A stretch of 64,000 bases of DNA from an uncultured Lachnospiraceae bacterium. Its GTDB lineage: Bacteria > Bacillota_A > Clostridia > Lachnospirales > Lachnospiraceae. The translations under genes and the position numbers were made by a program. Numbering within the stretch: position 1 is the stretch's first letter; every line of letters begins with the position of its first letter. Below, piece after piece: positions 34,860 to 43,885 of this stretch. The notes under the pieces are model-generated. The model saw nothing but the letters and a program-made list of their open reading frames with translations, did not search any database and had not been told where the DNA came from. The stretch lies in NCBI GenBank assembly GCA_910577835.1, contig CAJTOU010000013.1, positions 1 through 64,000 of the forward strand, in the 5' to 3' direction.

Positions 34860-36134
34860 TTGGACCCCGATATTATAATCAAATTTTTAGTCATTGTTGT
34901 TTTGCTGGTTCTTTCGGCTTTTTTTTCCTCAGCCGAAACTGCCCTTACCACTGTCAGCAGATTAAGGGTTATGACACTTGCCGAAGAGGGAAACAAGTCA
35001 GCCTCAGTGCTTTTAAAGGTAATTGATAACAAAGAAAAGATGCTCAGTGCAATCTTAATTGGCAATAATATTGTAAATATTTCCGTGTCATCCCTTACCA
35101 CTATACTTGTTACGAATTTATTTGGAAGCTACGCTGTCAGTATTGCCACCGGACTTTTGACAATTCTGGTCCTTATTTTCGGTGAAATTACTCCTAAAAC
35201 CTTTGCTACATTCCATAATGAAAAAATCTCATTAAAGTATGCAAGAATTATCTATGCAATTATGTGGGTTTTGACGCCGGTTATTTTTATTATCAATAAA
35301 CTTGCATTTCTGGTTATGCTTCTGTTTAAATCGGAAAATTCAGCCAAAACAAGCACTTATACAGAAAATGAATTAAAAACCATTGTAAATGTAAGCCACG
35401 CAGAAGGTGTAATCGAAACCGAAGAACATGAAATGCTGCAAAATATCTTTGAATTCAGTGACAGACAGGCAAAAGACGTGATGATTCCAAGAGTAGATGT
35501 CTGTATGCTGGAGGTTTCCTCCACCTATGATGAAATTATGGAAACCTTTCGTGCAAACCGATATACCCGTATTCCAATTTATGAAGACTCTACGGATAAT
35601 GTCATCGGTATTATTAATATAAAAGATTTGGTTTTATATAAACATGGAGAATCTTTCAGCATACGAAATTATCTCCGTGAGCCTTATTATACCTATGAAT
35701 ATAAAAAATTATCCGATTTGCTGCTTGAAATGAAGAAGGCCTCGGCAAATATTACAATTATCCTTGATGAATACGGCGCCGCTTCCGGTCTTTTAACTTT
35801 GGAAGACTTGGTTGAGGAAATTGTGGGGGATATCAAGGATGAATATGATTATGACGAGGAAGATTTACTAAAAGCCGTCAGCGATACAGAATATATCGTG
35901 GAAGCTCAGATGAATCTTGACGATTTTAATGATATCCTTGGTACAAAACTTGTTTCTGACGAATATGATTCTGTGGGCGGATTTATCATTGAACATTTGG
36001 ACAGAATGGCCCATACAGGTGATATGGTCGAAACTCCTGACATCTCCTTTCTTGTTGATTCTACTGATAAAAACAGAATTGAAAAGGTTCATGTATTCCT
36101 GCATAAAGATGAAAAAAAGGAAGTTTCGGCATAA
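34860..36134 (+). CDS. CNNM/CorC-type membrane protein with CBS pair
   Basis: A 424-residue protein of the hemolysin-C/CorC (YhdP-like) group, linked in other bacteria to Mg2+ export or tolerance. An N-terminal DUF21 domain with about four helices (1-170, including SSAETALTTVSRLRV and FGEITPKTFA) is followed by two CBS domains (about 190-320, MIPRVDVCMLE and LDEYGAASGLLTLEDLVEEIVGDI) and a C-terminal CorC_HlyC domain. The start appears to be TTG at 34860 with a weak GGAAGTG site. Confidence 0.92.
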   Translation: MDPDIIIKFLVIVVLLVLSAFFSSAETALTTVSRLRVMTLAEEGNKSASVLLKVIDNKEKMLSAILIGNNIVNISVSSLTTILVTNLFGSYAVSIATGLLTILVLIFGEITPKTFATFHNEKISLKYARIIYAIMWVLTPVIFIINKLAFLVMLLFKSENSAKTSTYTENELKTIVNVSHAEGVIETEEHEMLQNIFEFSDRQAKDVMIPRVDVCMLEVSSTYDEIMETFRANRYTRIPIYEDSTDNVIGIINIKDLVLYKHGESFSIRNYLREPYYTYEYKKLSDLLLEMKKASANITIILDEYGAASGLLTLEDLVEEIVGDIKDEYDYDEEDLLKAVSDTEYIVEAQMNLDDFNDILGTKLVSDEYDSVGGFIIEHLDRMAHTGDMVETPDISFLVDSTDKNRIEKVHVFLHKDEKKEVSA

Positions 36135-36152
36135 AACTGCCATAATATATAT

Positions 36153-36785
36153 TTACTGCTTCTGTTTATCAGGCTTTGCAAATAAAATATCATAATTGAT
36201 TTTTGCTCCGGAAAAGATTAATTTTTTATACTCTTTTCCTTTGAATACAAAAGGATAGGTCTGATAAACAAGCAATAACTGATAATCTTCAATAGTATTG
36301 ACAGAGCTGCTGCCGGTATTCGGTATAAGCAGCTCTATATTATATGTTTTATCTGTTATTTCCAGTATTTCATTTACTTTTTTCTCCATTGAAGTAATAC
36401 TTCCCTGTGAATACAGTATTTTCTCACCCCATTTCAATCCGCTCAGTTCTCCTTTATTCCCTGCCAGATAGAATCCGTCAGGATAAGTCAATACCACAAG
36501 TTTGACAGCTTCTTTCAAATATTCTTCATAGCCGCTGATTCCCATATAAAAGCTTCCGATTTCACGTGTAATACAATCCAGTATCTTCTCTTTATCAATT
36601 ACTGGTCTGTAATCTTCAAAATCCAGTGACCACCTCAGTGCATCTTCTGAAATATGGTCCATAATATGATTATACATTGTAGCACCATAGATATTTTCCC
36701 GCAGCAAATCGTTTTGAAAAGAAATATTGCTGAAAATACACCAGACAATTACTACAAATATTACTGCAAAATCTGTCAGTTTCAT
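36153..36785 (-). CDS. Tad-like operon: membrane-anchored protein, unknown (210 aa)
   Basis: Last gene of the Tad-like operon. One N-terminal transmembrane helix (about 5-25) is followed by an extracytoplasmic domain of about 180 residues with no motif I recognise. The ATG is adjacent to the stop of the preceding gene (TAG-ATG), with GGAGAG upstream, so the two are translationally coupled. By position and topology it could be a minor pilin or pseudopilin, or an assembly protein; that is inference only. Confidence 0.75.
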   Translation of the reverse strand: MKLTDFAVIFVVIVWCIFSNISFQNDLLRENIYGATMYNHIMDHISEDALRWSLDFEDYRPVIDKEKILDCITREIGSFYMGISGYEEYLKEAVKLVVLTYPDGFYLAGNKGELSGLKWGEKILYSQGSITSMEKKVNEILEITDKTYNIELLIPNTGSSSVNTIEDYQLLLVYQTYPFVFKGKEYKKLIFSGAKINYDILFAKPDKQKQ

Positions 36786-37289
36786 CTATCTGCTCTCCTC
36801 TTTTGGCGAATATACTGCCTTAATGCTGCCTCCATAGCATACTGACATATTTCCCTGAGAATTATAAATAACAATCTTTATAAAATCATTATAATTCATT
36901 TGATATTCCAGTCCCTCCCTGAGCTGCTCAAAAATTTCTGTCTGAGTATGAGTTTGAAAAAAAGTTTCGCTTTTTGTTTCCTCTTGTGGCACATTTGCAG
37001 TTCCTGCTTTATCTTCATTTTTATCCTTGTTTTCACCCATCAGACTTTCATGAGTAATGTTTACCTGATATAAAGTATTCATATGACTTATCTTATCCAG
37101 ATAATTCTGCATATCTCTGTCTGAAATCACACCTGTATTACAGATATTATCTAAAAACCGAACCGTTTCCTGATAAAGATACATCCGTTCTATTTGCCTG
37201 TTTTCTTCCCTGGCAGCGTTTAATGGATAGAGAAACATCAGCCAAGCACATAAAAGAACAGAAAATACCTTGCCTAATATATCATTCAA
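36786..37289 (-). CDS. Tad-like operon: membrane-anchored protein, unknown (167 aa)
   Basis: A 167-residue protein with a short start (MNDILGK), a hydrophobic helix (about 8-25) and an extracytoplasmic region containing a low-complexity Lys/Glu/Thr linker (about 85-115). The form resembles TadE/TadF-type minor pilins, which have a single N-terminal helix. The start is TTG at 37289 with AAGGAG seven bases before it. It directly abuts its downstream neighbour. Confidence 0.72.
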   Translation of the reverse strand: MNDILGKVFSVLLCAWLMFLYPLNAAREENRQIERMYLYQETVRFLDNICNTGVISDRDMQNYLDKISHMNTLYQVNITHESLMGENKDKNEDKAGTANVPQEETKSETFFQTHTQTEIFEQLREGLEYQMNYNDFIKIVIYNSQGNMSVCYGGSIKAVYSPKEESR

Positions 37290-37302
37290 TAAAATCTCCT
37301 TG

Positions 37303-37464
37303 TTATCTGCCTTCTGGCATTATATACTCATTTCCTGCCGTTTTGTACAAAGCTTCATAAGCCTGAAAAAAATCTCTCTCATATCCTAAAAGCAGGGTAA
37401 TGGCCATTACAAACATCACTGTTCCAAGCACCAGAAAAAAAATCTCATTTGTCTGTTCTTCCAT
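37303..37464 (-). CDS. Tad-like operon: 53-aa single-helix protein
   Basis: A small gene with AGGAGG five bases upstream of ATG. The product begins MEEQTNEIFFLVLGTVMFVM and has one hydrophobic helix (about 9-27) and a short polar tail ending NEYIMPEGR. It sits between the 149-aa pilin candidate and the 167-aa protein, separated by 8 and 13 bp. Size and shape match Flp-type pilins, but no clear prepilin cleavage site is present. Confidence 0.75.
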   Translation of the reverse strand: MEEQTNEIFFLVLGTVMFVMAITLLLGYERDFFQAYEALYKTAGNEYIMPEGR

Positions 37465-37472
37465 ACTGCCTC

Positions 37473-37922
37473 CTAAGACTGAACAAATTTTATTCCGGTA
37501 ATTGTATCATTGGAATCCCTGATTACAGTTCCTTTAAAGTTCGCATATGGATTGATATAGGTATTTCCTGTCACCTGTGCTGCCTGTGCATAGTTTGTGT
37601 TTGAAGCTGCTCCAAGTGCTCCGCTGTTTAAATCAAAACTGTATCCATAATAAGTTTCCGATTTATTTGTTTTCACATAAACACCAATATTATCCTCTGA
37701 CATTTTTTTGATAACATTCAGCACTTCGCTTCCTGAAACAGTGGCATTATCATACACAATTTTATCACTTTCGGCAAACTCGGTATTTAATTTATTGATT
37801 TCCTGTGCTCCATTTACGGCTGTCTGCCTCGCCTCTCTTGAAATATAGAAGGCAAGTGAAATCACTACACAGGTGATAATTGTTCCCGCTGCAAGTATTA
37901 ATCCTTTTAATGAATTTTCCAT
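37473..37922 (-). CDS. Tad-like operon: candidate pilin (149 aa)
   Basis: A 149-residue protein with N-terminus MENSLKG followed directly by the hydrophobic stretch LILAAGTIITCVVISLAFY. A short basic leader ending in Gly before a helix is the pattern cleaved by type IV prepilin peptidases, although the usual Glu at +5 is missing. The remaining 115 residues form a Ser/Thr/Asn-rich soluble domain. GGAG lies nine bases before the ATG. It follows the TadB-like gene, where major pilins or pseudopilins often lie. Best read as the filament subunit of this system. Confidence 0.65.
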   Translation of the reverse strand: MENSLKGLILAAGTIITCVVISLAFYISREARQTAVNGAQEINKLNTEFAESDKIVYDNATVSGSEVLNVIKKMSEDNIGVYVKTNKSETYYGYSFDLNSGALGAASNTNYAQAAQVTGNTYINPYANFKGTVIRDSNDTITGIKFVQS

Positions 37923-38009
37923 TTTCTATTTCTCCTTTTCATATATATTGTTTTGTAAGTTACACTTATCAGACAGACCTGATTCCAAAATATATTTATC
38001 AATACAGCT

Positions 38010-39617
38010 TTACAATGTCATATTTACATCAAGACTGTTGATTCCCTGTACTACAAACGGAATAATCAGTTTTACGATAATTACCAGACATAATGGCAGA
38101 AACGCAATCGCTCTGGCAATCAGTGATTTTTTGTTAATAATTTCATCATTATCCTGCTTGTGCTTGTCTACATAATACATTCTGTCTGATTCCACATCTT
38201 CAAACGCCTGATAAACCGGCATGGTATCACATGCAATAAAGCTGTCCATCATTTTTTCATAAGGCGTAAAACCAGTTGTTCCTTTCGCTTCCCGAAAGGT
38301 ATCTATTCCTTTATAAGACAGCACGTTTGACAGTTCATAAATATGAGTTTTAAAAAGAACAGCAAAACTCTCCAATCTTTGAAGAATTTCAGCTATCGTT
38401 ATACGGTCTATATGCATAATCATCAATATAATTGTCTGAAACCGTACAATCTCTTCTTCTCTCTCCATAATCAAAATTTGTTTTCGTATCAGAATACTGA
38501 TAAATATTGTATAATATCCTGCTACACAACAAACCATAACCGTACAGATAAGAGCAGTTCCTGTAATTCCTATGCTGACAGTCAGGGCAAATCCGCCTCC
38601 TGTATAACACAGGGCATACAGCCATCTTATCAAAATAAATTCTGCAAGATTATAAGAATAAACCACCTCCCTCAGCAGCTTGTTGATTTTTTCAGCCTGC
38701 TTCTTTCTATGGCTGATATAAAATATTATAAAACGATTAATGATTTCATTTTCTGCCAGCTGCTCAATGAATCTGTTTTTATATCTTTCAGTATGGTTAA
38801 TCCTTTTCAGTACAGTAATCAGCTTATAAACAGCAATCGTAAAAACCATTAAAAAAATCGTTGTAATCATTCCCTGTATTCCATAATATGCCTCCTGCAT
38901 TTCGGGCATATTATACAGCGCCCATTTTTCAATCGGTTTAATTGCAAAAACCGGAAGAAGTGTCAATCCTACAAGTCCCATAAACTGATTGTTGATTTTC
39001 CTTCTCTTAAGCTGTTCAATATTAATATCCTCTTTCAGATAACCAAGATTTTTTACAAACATAGACTGCCCGTCAATTTTTTTATCCCCATACTTTAATG
39101 TCATAAGACAGATGGAATAAAAGGTAAGAAAAAAATTATTCGGAGATATTTCACTATATTCCTCCTTCTCTTTTACATAACAGTTTCTCAGACACTCCAG
39201 TATTTTTTCACCCTGTATGGACATTTCATAATCTGCATAATTAACTGCATCCTGTATCGCCTCCTCAAGCATGCCGTCAAACTGAAACCGGAATTTTACA
39301 TCCGATACAAATTTTTCAAGCTGCAAAAGAAGCTTGATTTCCAGTTTGTCCAAATCTCCATAAATTTTAGAATTAACCACTGCATAAACCATAAGCGAAC
39401 AGAGCATGGCATAATATATGGAAAAATCCGCAAAGATAAACAATCCTGCTGCCATAAGCCCTGCCATAATGTAAATACGGATTAAATACTCCGCTGTTCT
39501 GTTTATAATTGAATATCTTGTAGAAGGATATAAAATAGCAACTCTGCTCTCTATTCTTTTTGTCAGTTCAGAAGTCAGAAATAATTTTCTGCTATATTTG
39601 TATACAATACTTCGCAC
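38010..39617 (-). CDS. Tad-like operon: TadB/GspF-type inner-membrane platform protein
   Basis: A 535-residue polytopic protein with membrane segments near 48-82, 212-228, 243-268, 330-378 and 497-525, separated by charged cytoplasmic loops. It resembles TadB/TadC (type II secretion F) platform proteins but is nearly twice their length, so it may combine both roles. The start is GTG at 39617, preceded by GGAGGG, and overlaps the ATPase gene by 26 bp. In Tad systems the platform couples the ATPase to pilin assembly. Confidence 0.72.
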   Translation of the reverse strand: MRSIVYKYSRKLFLTSELTKRIESRVAILYPSTRYSIINRTAEYLIRIYIMAGLMAAGLFIFADFSIYYAMLCSLMVYAVVNSKIYGDLDKLEIKLLLQLEKFVSDVKFRFQFDGMLEEAIQDAVNYADYEMSIQGEKILECLRNCYVKEKEEYSEISPNNFFLTFYSICLMTLKYGDKKIDGQSMFVKNLGYLKEDINIEQLKRRKINNQFMGLVGLTLLPVFAIKPIEKWALYNMPEMQEAYYGIQGMITTIFLMVFTIAVYKLITVLKRINHTERYKNRFIEQLAENEIINRFIIFYISHRKKQAEKINKLLREVVYSYNLAEFILIRWLYALCYTGGGFALTVSIGITGTALICTVMVCCVAGYYTIFISILIRKQILIMEREEEIVRFQTIILMIMHIDRITIAEILQRLESFAVLFKTHIYELSNVLSYKGIDTFREAKGTTGFTPYEKMMDSFIACDTMPVYQAFEDVESDRMYYVDKHKQDNDEIINKKSLIARAIAFLPLCLVIIVKLIIPFVVQGINSLDVNMTL

Positions 39618-41181
39618 AAAATTCCCTCCTGTCCATCTCTGTCATTCTTTTCTGCATTTCCTTTGCCGCATTTTCTGAAAACATATTTTTAAATATATAT
39701 TTATCTTCTTCAAAAACCACAATATCCACAATTTCGTAACCCTGTTCGTTACTTTTTGGCACAATCTCCGAAACTCTCTCTATATATCTGTGTCCCGCAA
39801 TATCCTTTTCCAGATGAATATCAAAACGGATAGAATCTATCACCTGTTCTCTGGCTATTTTTTCATTTCGAAAAAGTCCGCTGGATAACAGGCTGTTTCG
39901 CATATATTTGATAAGATTTTCTGTCGTTTTTGCATGGTGAGTAAACAATGTAAATAACGAACCTACCTGAGACATCTGTATCAGATATGCAGCCACTTCA
40001 ATACTTGCTACCTCTCCCAAAATATTGACTACGCCGTCTGTTTTCTTTTGAAGGTCCAGTCCCTCCTGCCCTGAGATATTTTCTGTTTCCCGAAAAGATA
40101 AAATATTTCTGTCAGGGTAAGTATCTCTTAAATGAAGCTCAAATGCCATCTCCTGTATCCTAAGTGTAAAAGAAGGATGAATAAACCCGATTAGTCCCAT
40201 TAAAAGCGTGGTCTTTCCTGTTCCCTGTGCTCCAGTAACGCCAGATATCTGGCAGCCTTTAACAATCCATTTTAAAACATCAATAACAATTCTGTTTCCC
40301 TTGTCTGTAATCAGTTCTTCAAGCTCTTTTTTTTCAATAGTATCAAACTTTCTGACAAAAAACGCAAAGCTTTCTGCAAAAGGCGGCCGCACTACAACAA
40401 TTCTGGAATGGTCTTTCATTTCATTGACAATATATCCCTTTGTCTTTGACAGCTGCCCCGGATTTCCATAGCGGTAAATATTCATGCAGATTCGTTCCAG
40501 CTCTCTTTCACTTTCAAAGCTTAAAAATTTTAAATGAAGTGTAATTCCATGATAAAACACCCACACGCTGTTATGCTCTCCTTCTCTGCCTGATACTCCG
40601 CCTGAAATTCCATCAATATTAAAATCTCTCAACTGGTCAATAATGCCAAGTCCTCTGTATCCGGCATAAACTCTCTGTACCACTATTTTCTGTTTATCCA
40701 TTTCCGACAAAAAACAGGAAATCTTAATAAAAATATCCTCCAAAAGTTCGCTGTCAATGCAGTATTCCATATTCTCATCAAATATTTTTTCCAGAATATG
40801 GTTATCTTTCATAAATGCCTCAAAAGCTCCCTCTTTATATTCTTTTTCATAAAAATGCATCAGAATATCAAATTTATCTCTGTATGTAAGCCTGCTTTTA
40901 TCTTCAAAACTGATAATTCTGTCCCATTCCTTTCCGGAAAATTTCAGTTTTTTTACCAGAATATCCTCTATCACATCTTTTACATAACTTTTGGCAGATA
41001 TATCTCCGATGCCGCAGTTGTTCAAAGCCTCTCTGAGCTCCCGTTTCCTGAGTCTCAACCGCTTAAGTTCCTTTTCATTTAATCCCACTTCATAAAGATT
41101 TGCCCTTAAAATCTGGTTAATTTCATCGCTGATTAAAAGCGTCAGGGCTTCCTGTCCCAAATCCTCCTTATATTCCCTCAT
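39592..41181 (-). CDS. Tad-like operon: CpaF/TadA-type secretion ATPase
   Basis: A 529-residue type II/IV secretion ATPase. The N-terminal 300 residues are charged and diverged. The C-terminal motor has Walker A GAQGTGKTT at 317-325, an Asp-box-like stretch (RIQEMAFELHLRDTYPDRN, about 341-359) and a Walker B region (DGVVNILGEV, about 382-391); the terminal E of the Walker B region corresponds to the catalytic Glu of the family. It powers pilus assembly in Tad systems. It overlaps both neighbours (14 bp and 26 bp), as in a tightly coupled operon. Confidence 0.87.
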   Translation of the reverse strand: MREYKEDLGQEALTLLISDEINQILRANLYEVGLNEKELKRLRLRKRELREALNNCGIGDISAKSYVKDVIEDILVKKLKFSGKEWDRIISFEDKSRLTYRDKFDILMHFYEKEYKEGAFEAFMKDNHILEKIFDENMEYCIDSELLEDIFIKISCFLSEMDKQKIVVQRVYAGYRGLGIIDQLRDFNIDGISGGVSGREGEHNSVWVFYHGITLHLKFLSFESERELERICMNIYRYGNPGQLSKTKGYIVNEMKDHSRIVVVRPPFAESFAFFVRKFDTIEKKELEELITDKGNRIVIDVLKWIVKGCQISGVTGAQGTGKTTLLMGLIGFIHPSFTLRIQEMAFELHLRDTYPDRNILSFRETENISGQEGLDLQKKTDGVVNILGEVASIEVAAYLIQMSQVGSLFTLFTHHAKTTENLIKYMRNSLLSSGLFRNEKIAREQVIDSIRFDIHLEKDIAGHRYIERVSEIVPKSNEQGYEIVDIVVFEEDKYIFKNMFSENAAKEMQKRMTEMDRREFCAKYCIQI

Positions 41182-41965
41182 ATCCCGCCTTTCTTAAAAT
41201 CATATTAGTTGTATGATACAATTCCATAATAAAATCATAATCGGCATCTGTCTTTTTTGAAAAAATACCTCTGGTAATAAACGGAACTAGCTTTCCGTCA
41301 TTTATGGCATCATGAAAATGAATATTATAGGGAATTACGCCGATAGAATCTTTGGAAATATTATATTTATGCCGGATTTTACTGACGCTGTCTTTTGAAT
41401 TTGTGTCATATCTCCCTACAATAAAAATTGCTTTTTCCCTGATTTTCCAATCCTCCATAATTTCGTCCATGCAGTCCATTCCCTGAAAAAGATTCACCAC
41501 CAGAATATCTGTATCACGAAACAATGCCTCTGTCAGCTGGTTTTTTCCATTGGCGCAATCAATAAAATTGACACTCTCAAAATCCTTCATTCCTTCTAAA
41601 AGCATTTTTATAAATCTTTCATCAAACACCTCTTCCTGTTTTTTTGAAGATGGCATATAGAAAAGGTTTGTATGTCTAACATTAACAGTATTATCAGAAA
41701 TAATTTCTCTTTCAATCTTTTTTATTTTTGATTTGTCCCATACTTCATCCAGTCCTTTTCTGTTGTAAAAAGAAAATTCTTCATTTAAAGCATTTGTATT
41801 TTTTCCGCCCTCAAATGCCAGACTCAGTGGAGTGCTTTTTTTATCAAGCTGAACCAGCAATGTTTTTAAGGAATACAATACGGATGTCATAGTGCTGACT
41901 GCCAGCATATTATTGCTTGTTCCGCTTTTTCCCGAAGCGCTGCTCCAAAATGTTATGTTTCTCAA
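41168..41965 (-). CDS. Tad-like operon: MinD/CpaE-like protein without P-loop
   Basis: A 265-residue protein with the fold pattern of ParA/MinD ATPases: an N-terminal strand ending FWSSASGKSGTSNNMLAVS, a Switch-like VNFIDCANG near 135 and a later ILVVNLFQG. The deviant Walker A (KGGxGKT) is replaced by SASGKSGTSNN, so classic ATP binding is doubtful. In Tad systems CpaE/TadZ localises the machinery, and several TadZ proteins also have altered ATPase motifs. The start is TTG at 41965 with GGAGG upstream; it overlaps the preceding gene by 56 bp. Confidence 0.72.
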   Translation of the reverse strand: MRNITFWSSASGKSGTSNNMLAVSTMTSVLYSLKTLLVQLDKKSTPLSLAFEGGKNTNALNEEFSFYNRKGLDEVWDKSKIKKIEREIISDNTVNVRHTNLFYMPSSKKQEEVFDERFIKMLLEGMKDFESVNFIDCANGKNQLTEALFRDTDILVVNLFQGMDCMDEIMEDWKIREKAIFIVGRYDTNSKDSVSKIRHKYNISKDSIGVIPYNIHFHDAINDGKLVPFITRGIFSKKTDADYDFIMELYHTTNMILRKAGYEGI

Positions 41966-42629
41966 TGGTTTTACCCTCCTTTGCGTATTTTAACGAATAT
42001 TTTATCTGCTTTTTGTCATATCCTGTTAATTCTGCGGCTATCTGCTCAAGAACCTTCAAAAATTCTGCCGACAGATTTTGAAAGCCTCCAAAATCTCCAT
42101 ACTGCATGTTGATTCTGTATTCACGGTCTGTCAGGTCATCATGTATCTGATAAACTCTGTGTGTCTGATACATTTTCAGAAGATAATCATCCATAAATAC
42201 ATATTTCATCAGATATTGTGCATGAATTCCTCCGTCAGTAACATCACGGACAATAATTCCCGTAGCCATTCTGGAGTTTTTTATCTCATTTACCATGGAA
42301 AAAAAGTTGATATATTGCGTATCAGAAATGTAATATATTTTTGATAAATAATTGCCAGGGATATGCCTGATATTATTCTCCATACAAATAAGAATATAGT
42401 TATATTCATTATTTTCTTCTGCATATACATTAAAATCTTTGCCAATATAATCAACATTTCTGTAAGTTACAGGAAATTTTTCGGAAACTGAAAAAAGATA
42501 ATATAATCCATGACCTTCGGTCAAATCTGCGATTAGAACTCTTTTTTGAAGATTTTTAAGAATCTGTCCAAGATAAACTGCCAAGTCTACTGACAGCTTT
42601 CCGCACAAACCCACATATGTAACGTTCGT
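41910..42629 (-). CDS. Tad-like operon: first gene, second MinD/CpaE-like protein, apparent ACG start
   Basis: A 239-residue protein beginning NVTYVGLCGKLSVDLAVYLGQIL, the N-terminal strand and helix of a MinD-like fold, but with GLCGKLSVD where the P-loop should be. A perfect GGGAGG (42642-42637) lies seven bases before ACG 42629-42627; no ATG, GTG or TTG is at a usable distance. The in-frame ATG at 42690 coincides with the predicted transcription start and has no ribosome site. The frame extends further upstream, but that part lies beyond the promoter and overlaps pyrB on the other strand. The start is therefore uncertain. Confidence 0.65.
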   Translation of the reverse strand, partial: TNVTYVGLCGKLSVDLAVYLGQILKNLQKRVLIADLTEGHGLYYLFSVSEKFPVTYRNVDYIGKDFNVYAEENNEYNYILICMENNIRHIPGNYLSKIYYISDTQYINFFSMVNEIKNSRMATGIIVRDVTDGGIHAQYLMKYVFMDDYLLKMYQTHRVYQIHDDLTDREYRINMQYGDFGGFQNLSAEFLKVLEQIAAELTGYDKKQIKYSLKYAKEGKTIEKHNILEQRFGKKRNKQ

Positions 42630-42696
42630 GTTTTCACCTCCCTGTATAATTTTTAGGGAAGCCTGTCTTGGATAAATAATTTTCAGAAACATCTGT

Positions 42697-42725
42697 ATTA
42701 TATCATATACTTTTCTGTTTGTAAA
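42697..42725 (-). promoter_or_regulatory. Promoter of the Tad-like operon
   Basis: On the minus strand TTTACA (42725-42720), a 17-bp spacer and a perfect TATAAT (42702-42697). Transcription would begin near 42690, giving a leader of about 60 nt. Confidence 0.75.
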
Positions 42726-42885
42726 TAGTTTTGTAAAATTTTTTAATTTTTTGTAATCAAAATTCATTATTTGTTTTGGTGCAGATTTGTATTTCTGATA
42801 CGGATTTACTTGTCTTTTGAATAAAAATGTGCTAAGATAAGCTGGAAGTTGGAAATGAAATATGACTGAAAGGAACGTGTACATT

Positions 42886-43803
42886 ATGAGACATTTACTG
42901 AATCCTCTGGATTTAACGGTTGATGAGATTACTGATATTCTGGACTTAGCCTCCGATATTGAAAAAAATCCCGACAAATACAAAGAAGCCTGCAAAGGAA
43001 AGAAAATCGCAACATTATTTTACGAACCAAGCACCCGTACAAGATTAAGCTTTGAAACTGCCATGTTAAACCTTGGCGGAAATGTAATCGGTTTTTCCGA
43101 TGCAAGCTGCAGTTCTGCTTCTAAGGGTGAAAGTGTTGCCGACACTATTCGGCTAGTTTCCTGCTATGCCGATATCTGTGCTATGCGACATCCAAAGGAA
43201 GGGGCTCCGTTTGTGGCATCCCTTCATTCTTCGATTCCGGTTATCAATGCCGGCGATGGCGGTCATCAGCATCCTACTCAGACATTAACAGATATGATGA
43301 CTATACGCTCATTAAAGGGAAGACTGGAAAATTTGACCATCGGCCTCTGTGGCGATTTGAAATTCGGCCGCACTGTACATTCACTGATTAACGCACTTGT
43401 AAGGTACACGGGCATTAAATTTATACTGATTTCTCCACCGGAACTGCGTCTGCCTGATTATATGAAGGAAGAAGTTCTTCTGGAAAATAACATTCCATTT
43501 GAGGAGGTTTCCAGTCTTGACGAAGCAATCGGCAGACTTGATATTCTCTATATGACAAGGGTTCAGAAGGAACGTTTTTTTAATGAGCAGGACTATATCC
43601 GCTTAAAAGACTGTTATATTCTTGACAATACAAAAATGGCCATGGCACCTCCTGATATGCTTGTGCTTCACCCTCTTCCACGCGTGAACGAAATCGCTAC
43701 TGAAGTGGACAAGGACCCAAGAGCTGTTTACTTTAAACAGGTTCAGTACGGTGTATATGTAAGAATGGCACTTATACTGACGCTTCTTGAAATCACCGTA
43801 TAA
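42886..43803 (+). CDS. pyrB: Aspartate carbamoyltransferase catalytic subunit
   Basis: The first committed enzyme of pyrimidine synthesis: carbamoyl phosphate plus aspartate gives carbamoyl aspartate. The carbamoyl-phosphate motif FYEPSTRTRLSFE, HPTQTLTDMMT and the C-terminal HPLPRVNEIATEVD are intact. ATG 42886 gives the usual MRHLLNPLD start (305 residues); an ATG at 42862 with GGAAATG nearby is a possible alternative. It is divergent from the Tad-like operon and followed by pyrI. Confidence 0.96.
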   Translation: MRHLLNPLDLTVDEITDILDLASDIEKNPDKYKEACKGKKIATLFYEPSTRTRLSFETAMLNLGGNVIGFSDASCSSASKGESVADTIRLVSCYADICAMRHPKEGAPFVASLHSSIPVINAGDGGHQHPTQTLTDMMTIRSLKGRLENLTIGLCGDLKFGRTVHSLINALVRYTGIKFILISPPELRLPDYMKEEVLLENNIPFEEVSSLDEAIGRLDILYMTRVQKERFFNEQDYIRLKDCYILDNTKMAMAPPDMLVLHPLPRVNEIATEVDKDPRAVYFKQVQYGVYVRMALILTLLEITV

Positions 43804-43848
43804 TATACAATGTAGTATAATATACAATGCAGATAATTATACAATACA
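43798..43848. repeat. 17-bp tandem repeat between pyrB and pyrI
   Basis: Two units differ by one base (43798-43814, 43815-43831) and a third is weaker (43832-43848); core GTATAATATACAATG. The first unit covers the pyrB stop codon. Confidence 0.92.
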
Positions 43849-43885
43849 GACGATACGCTTTATATATCAGAAAGGAATAAGAATT

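Noticed and set aside
41910..42995. 361-residue version of the first Tad-like protein
   Set aside because: The extra 122 residues overlap pyrB on the other strand, lie upstream of the promoter and include no ribosome site; they do not resemble the MinD fold.
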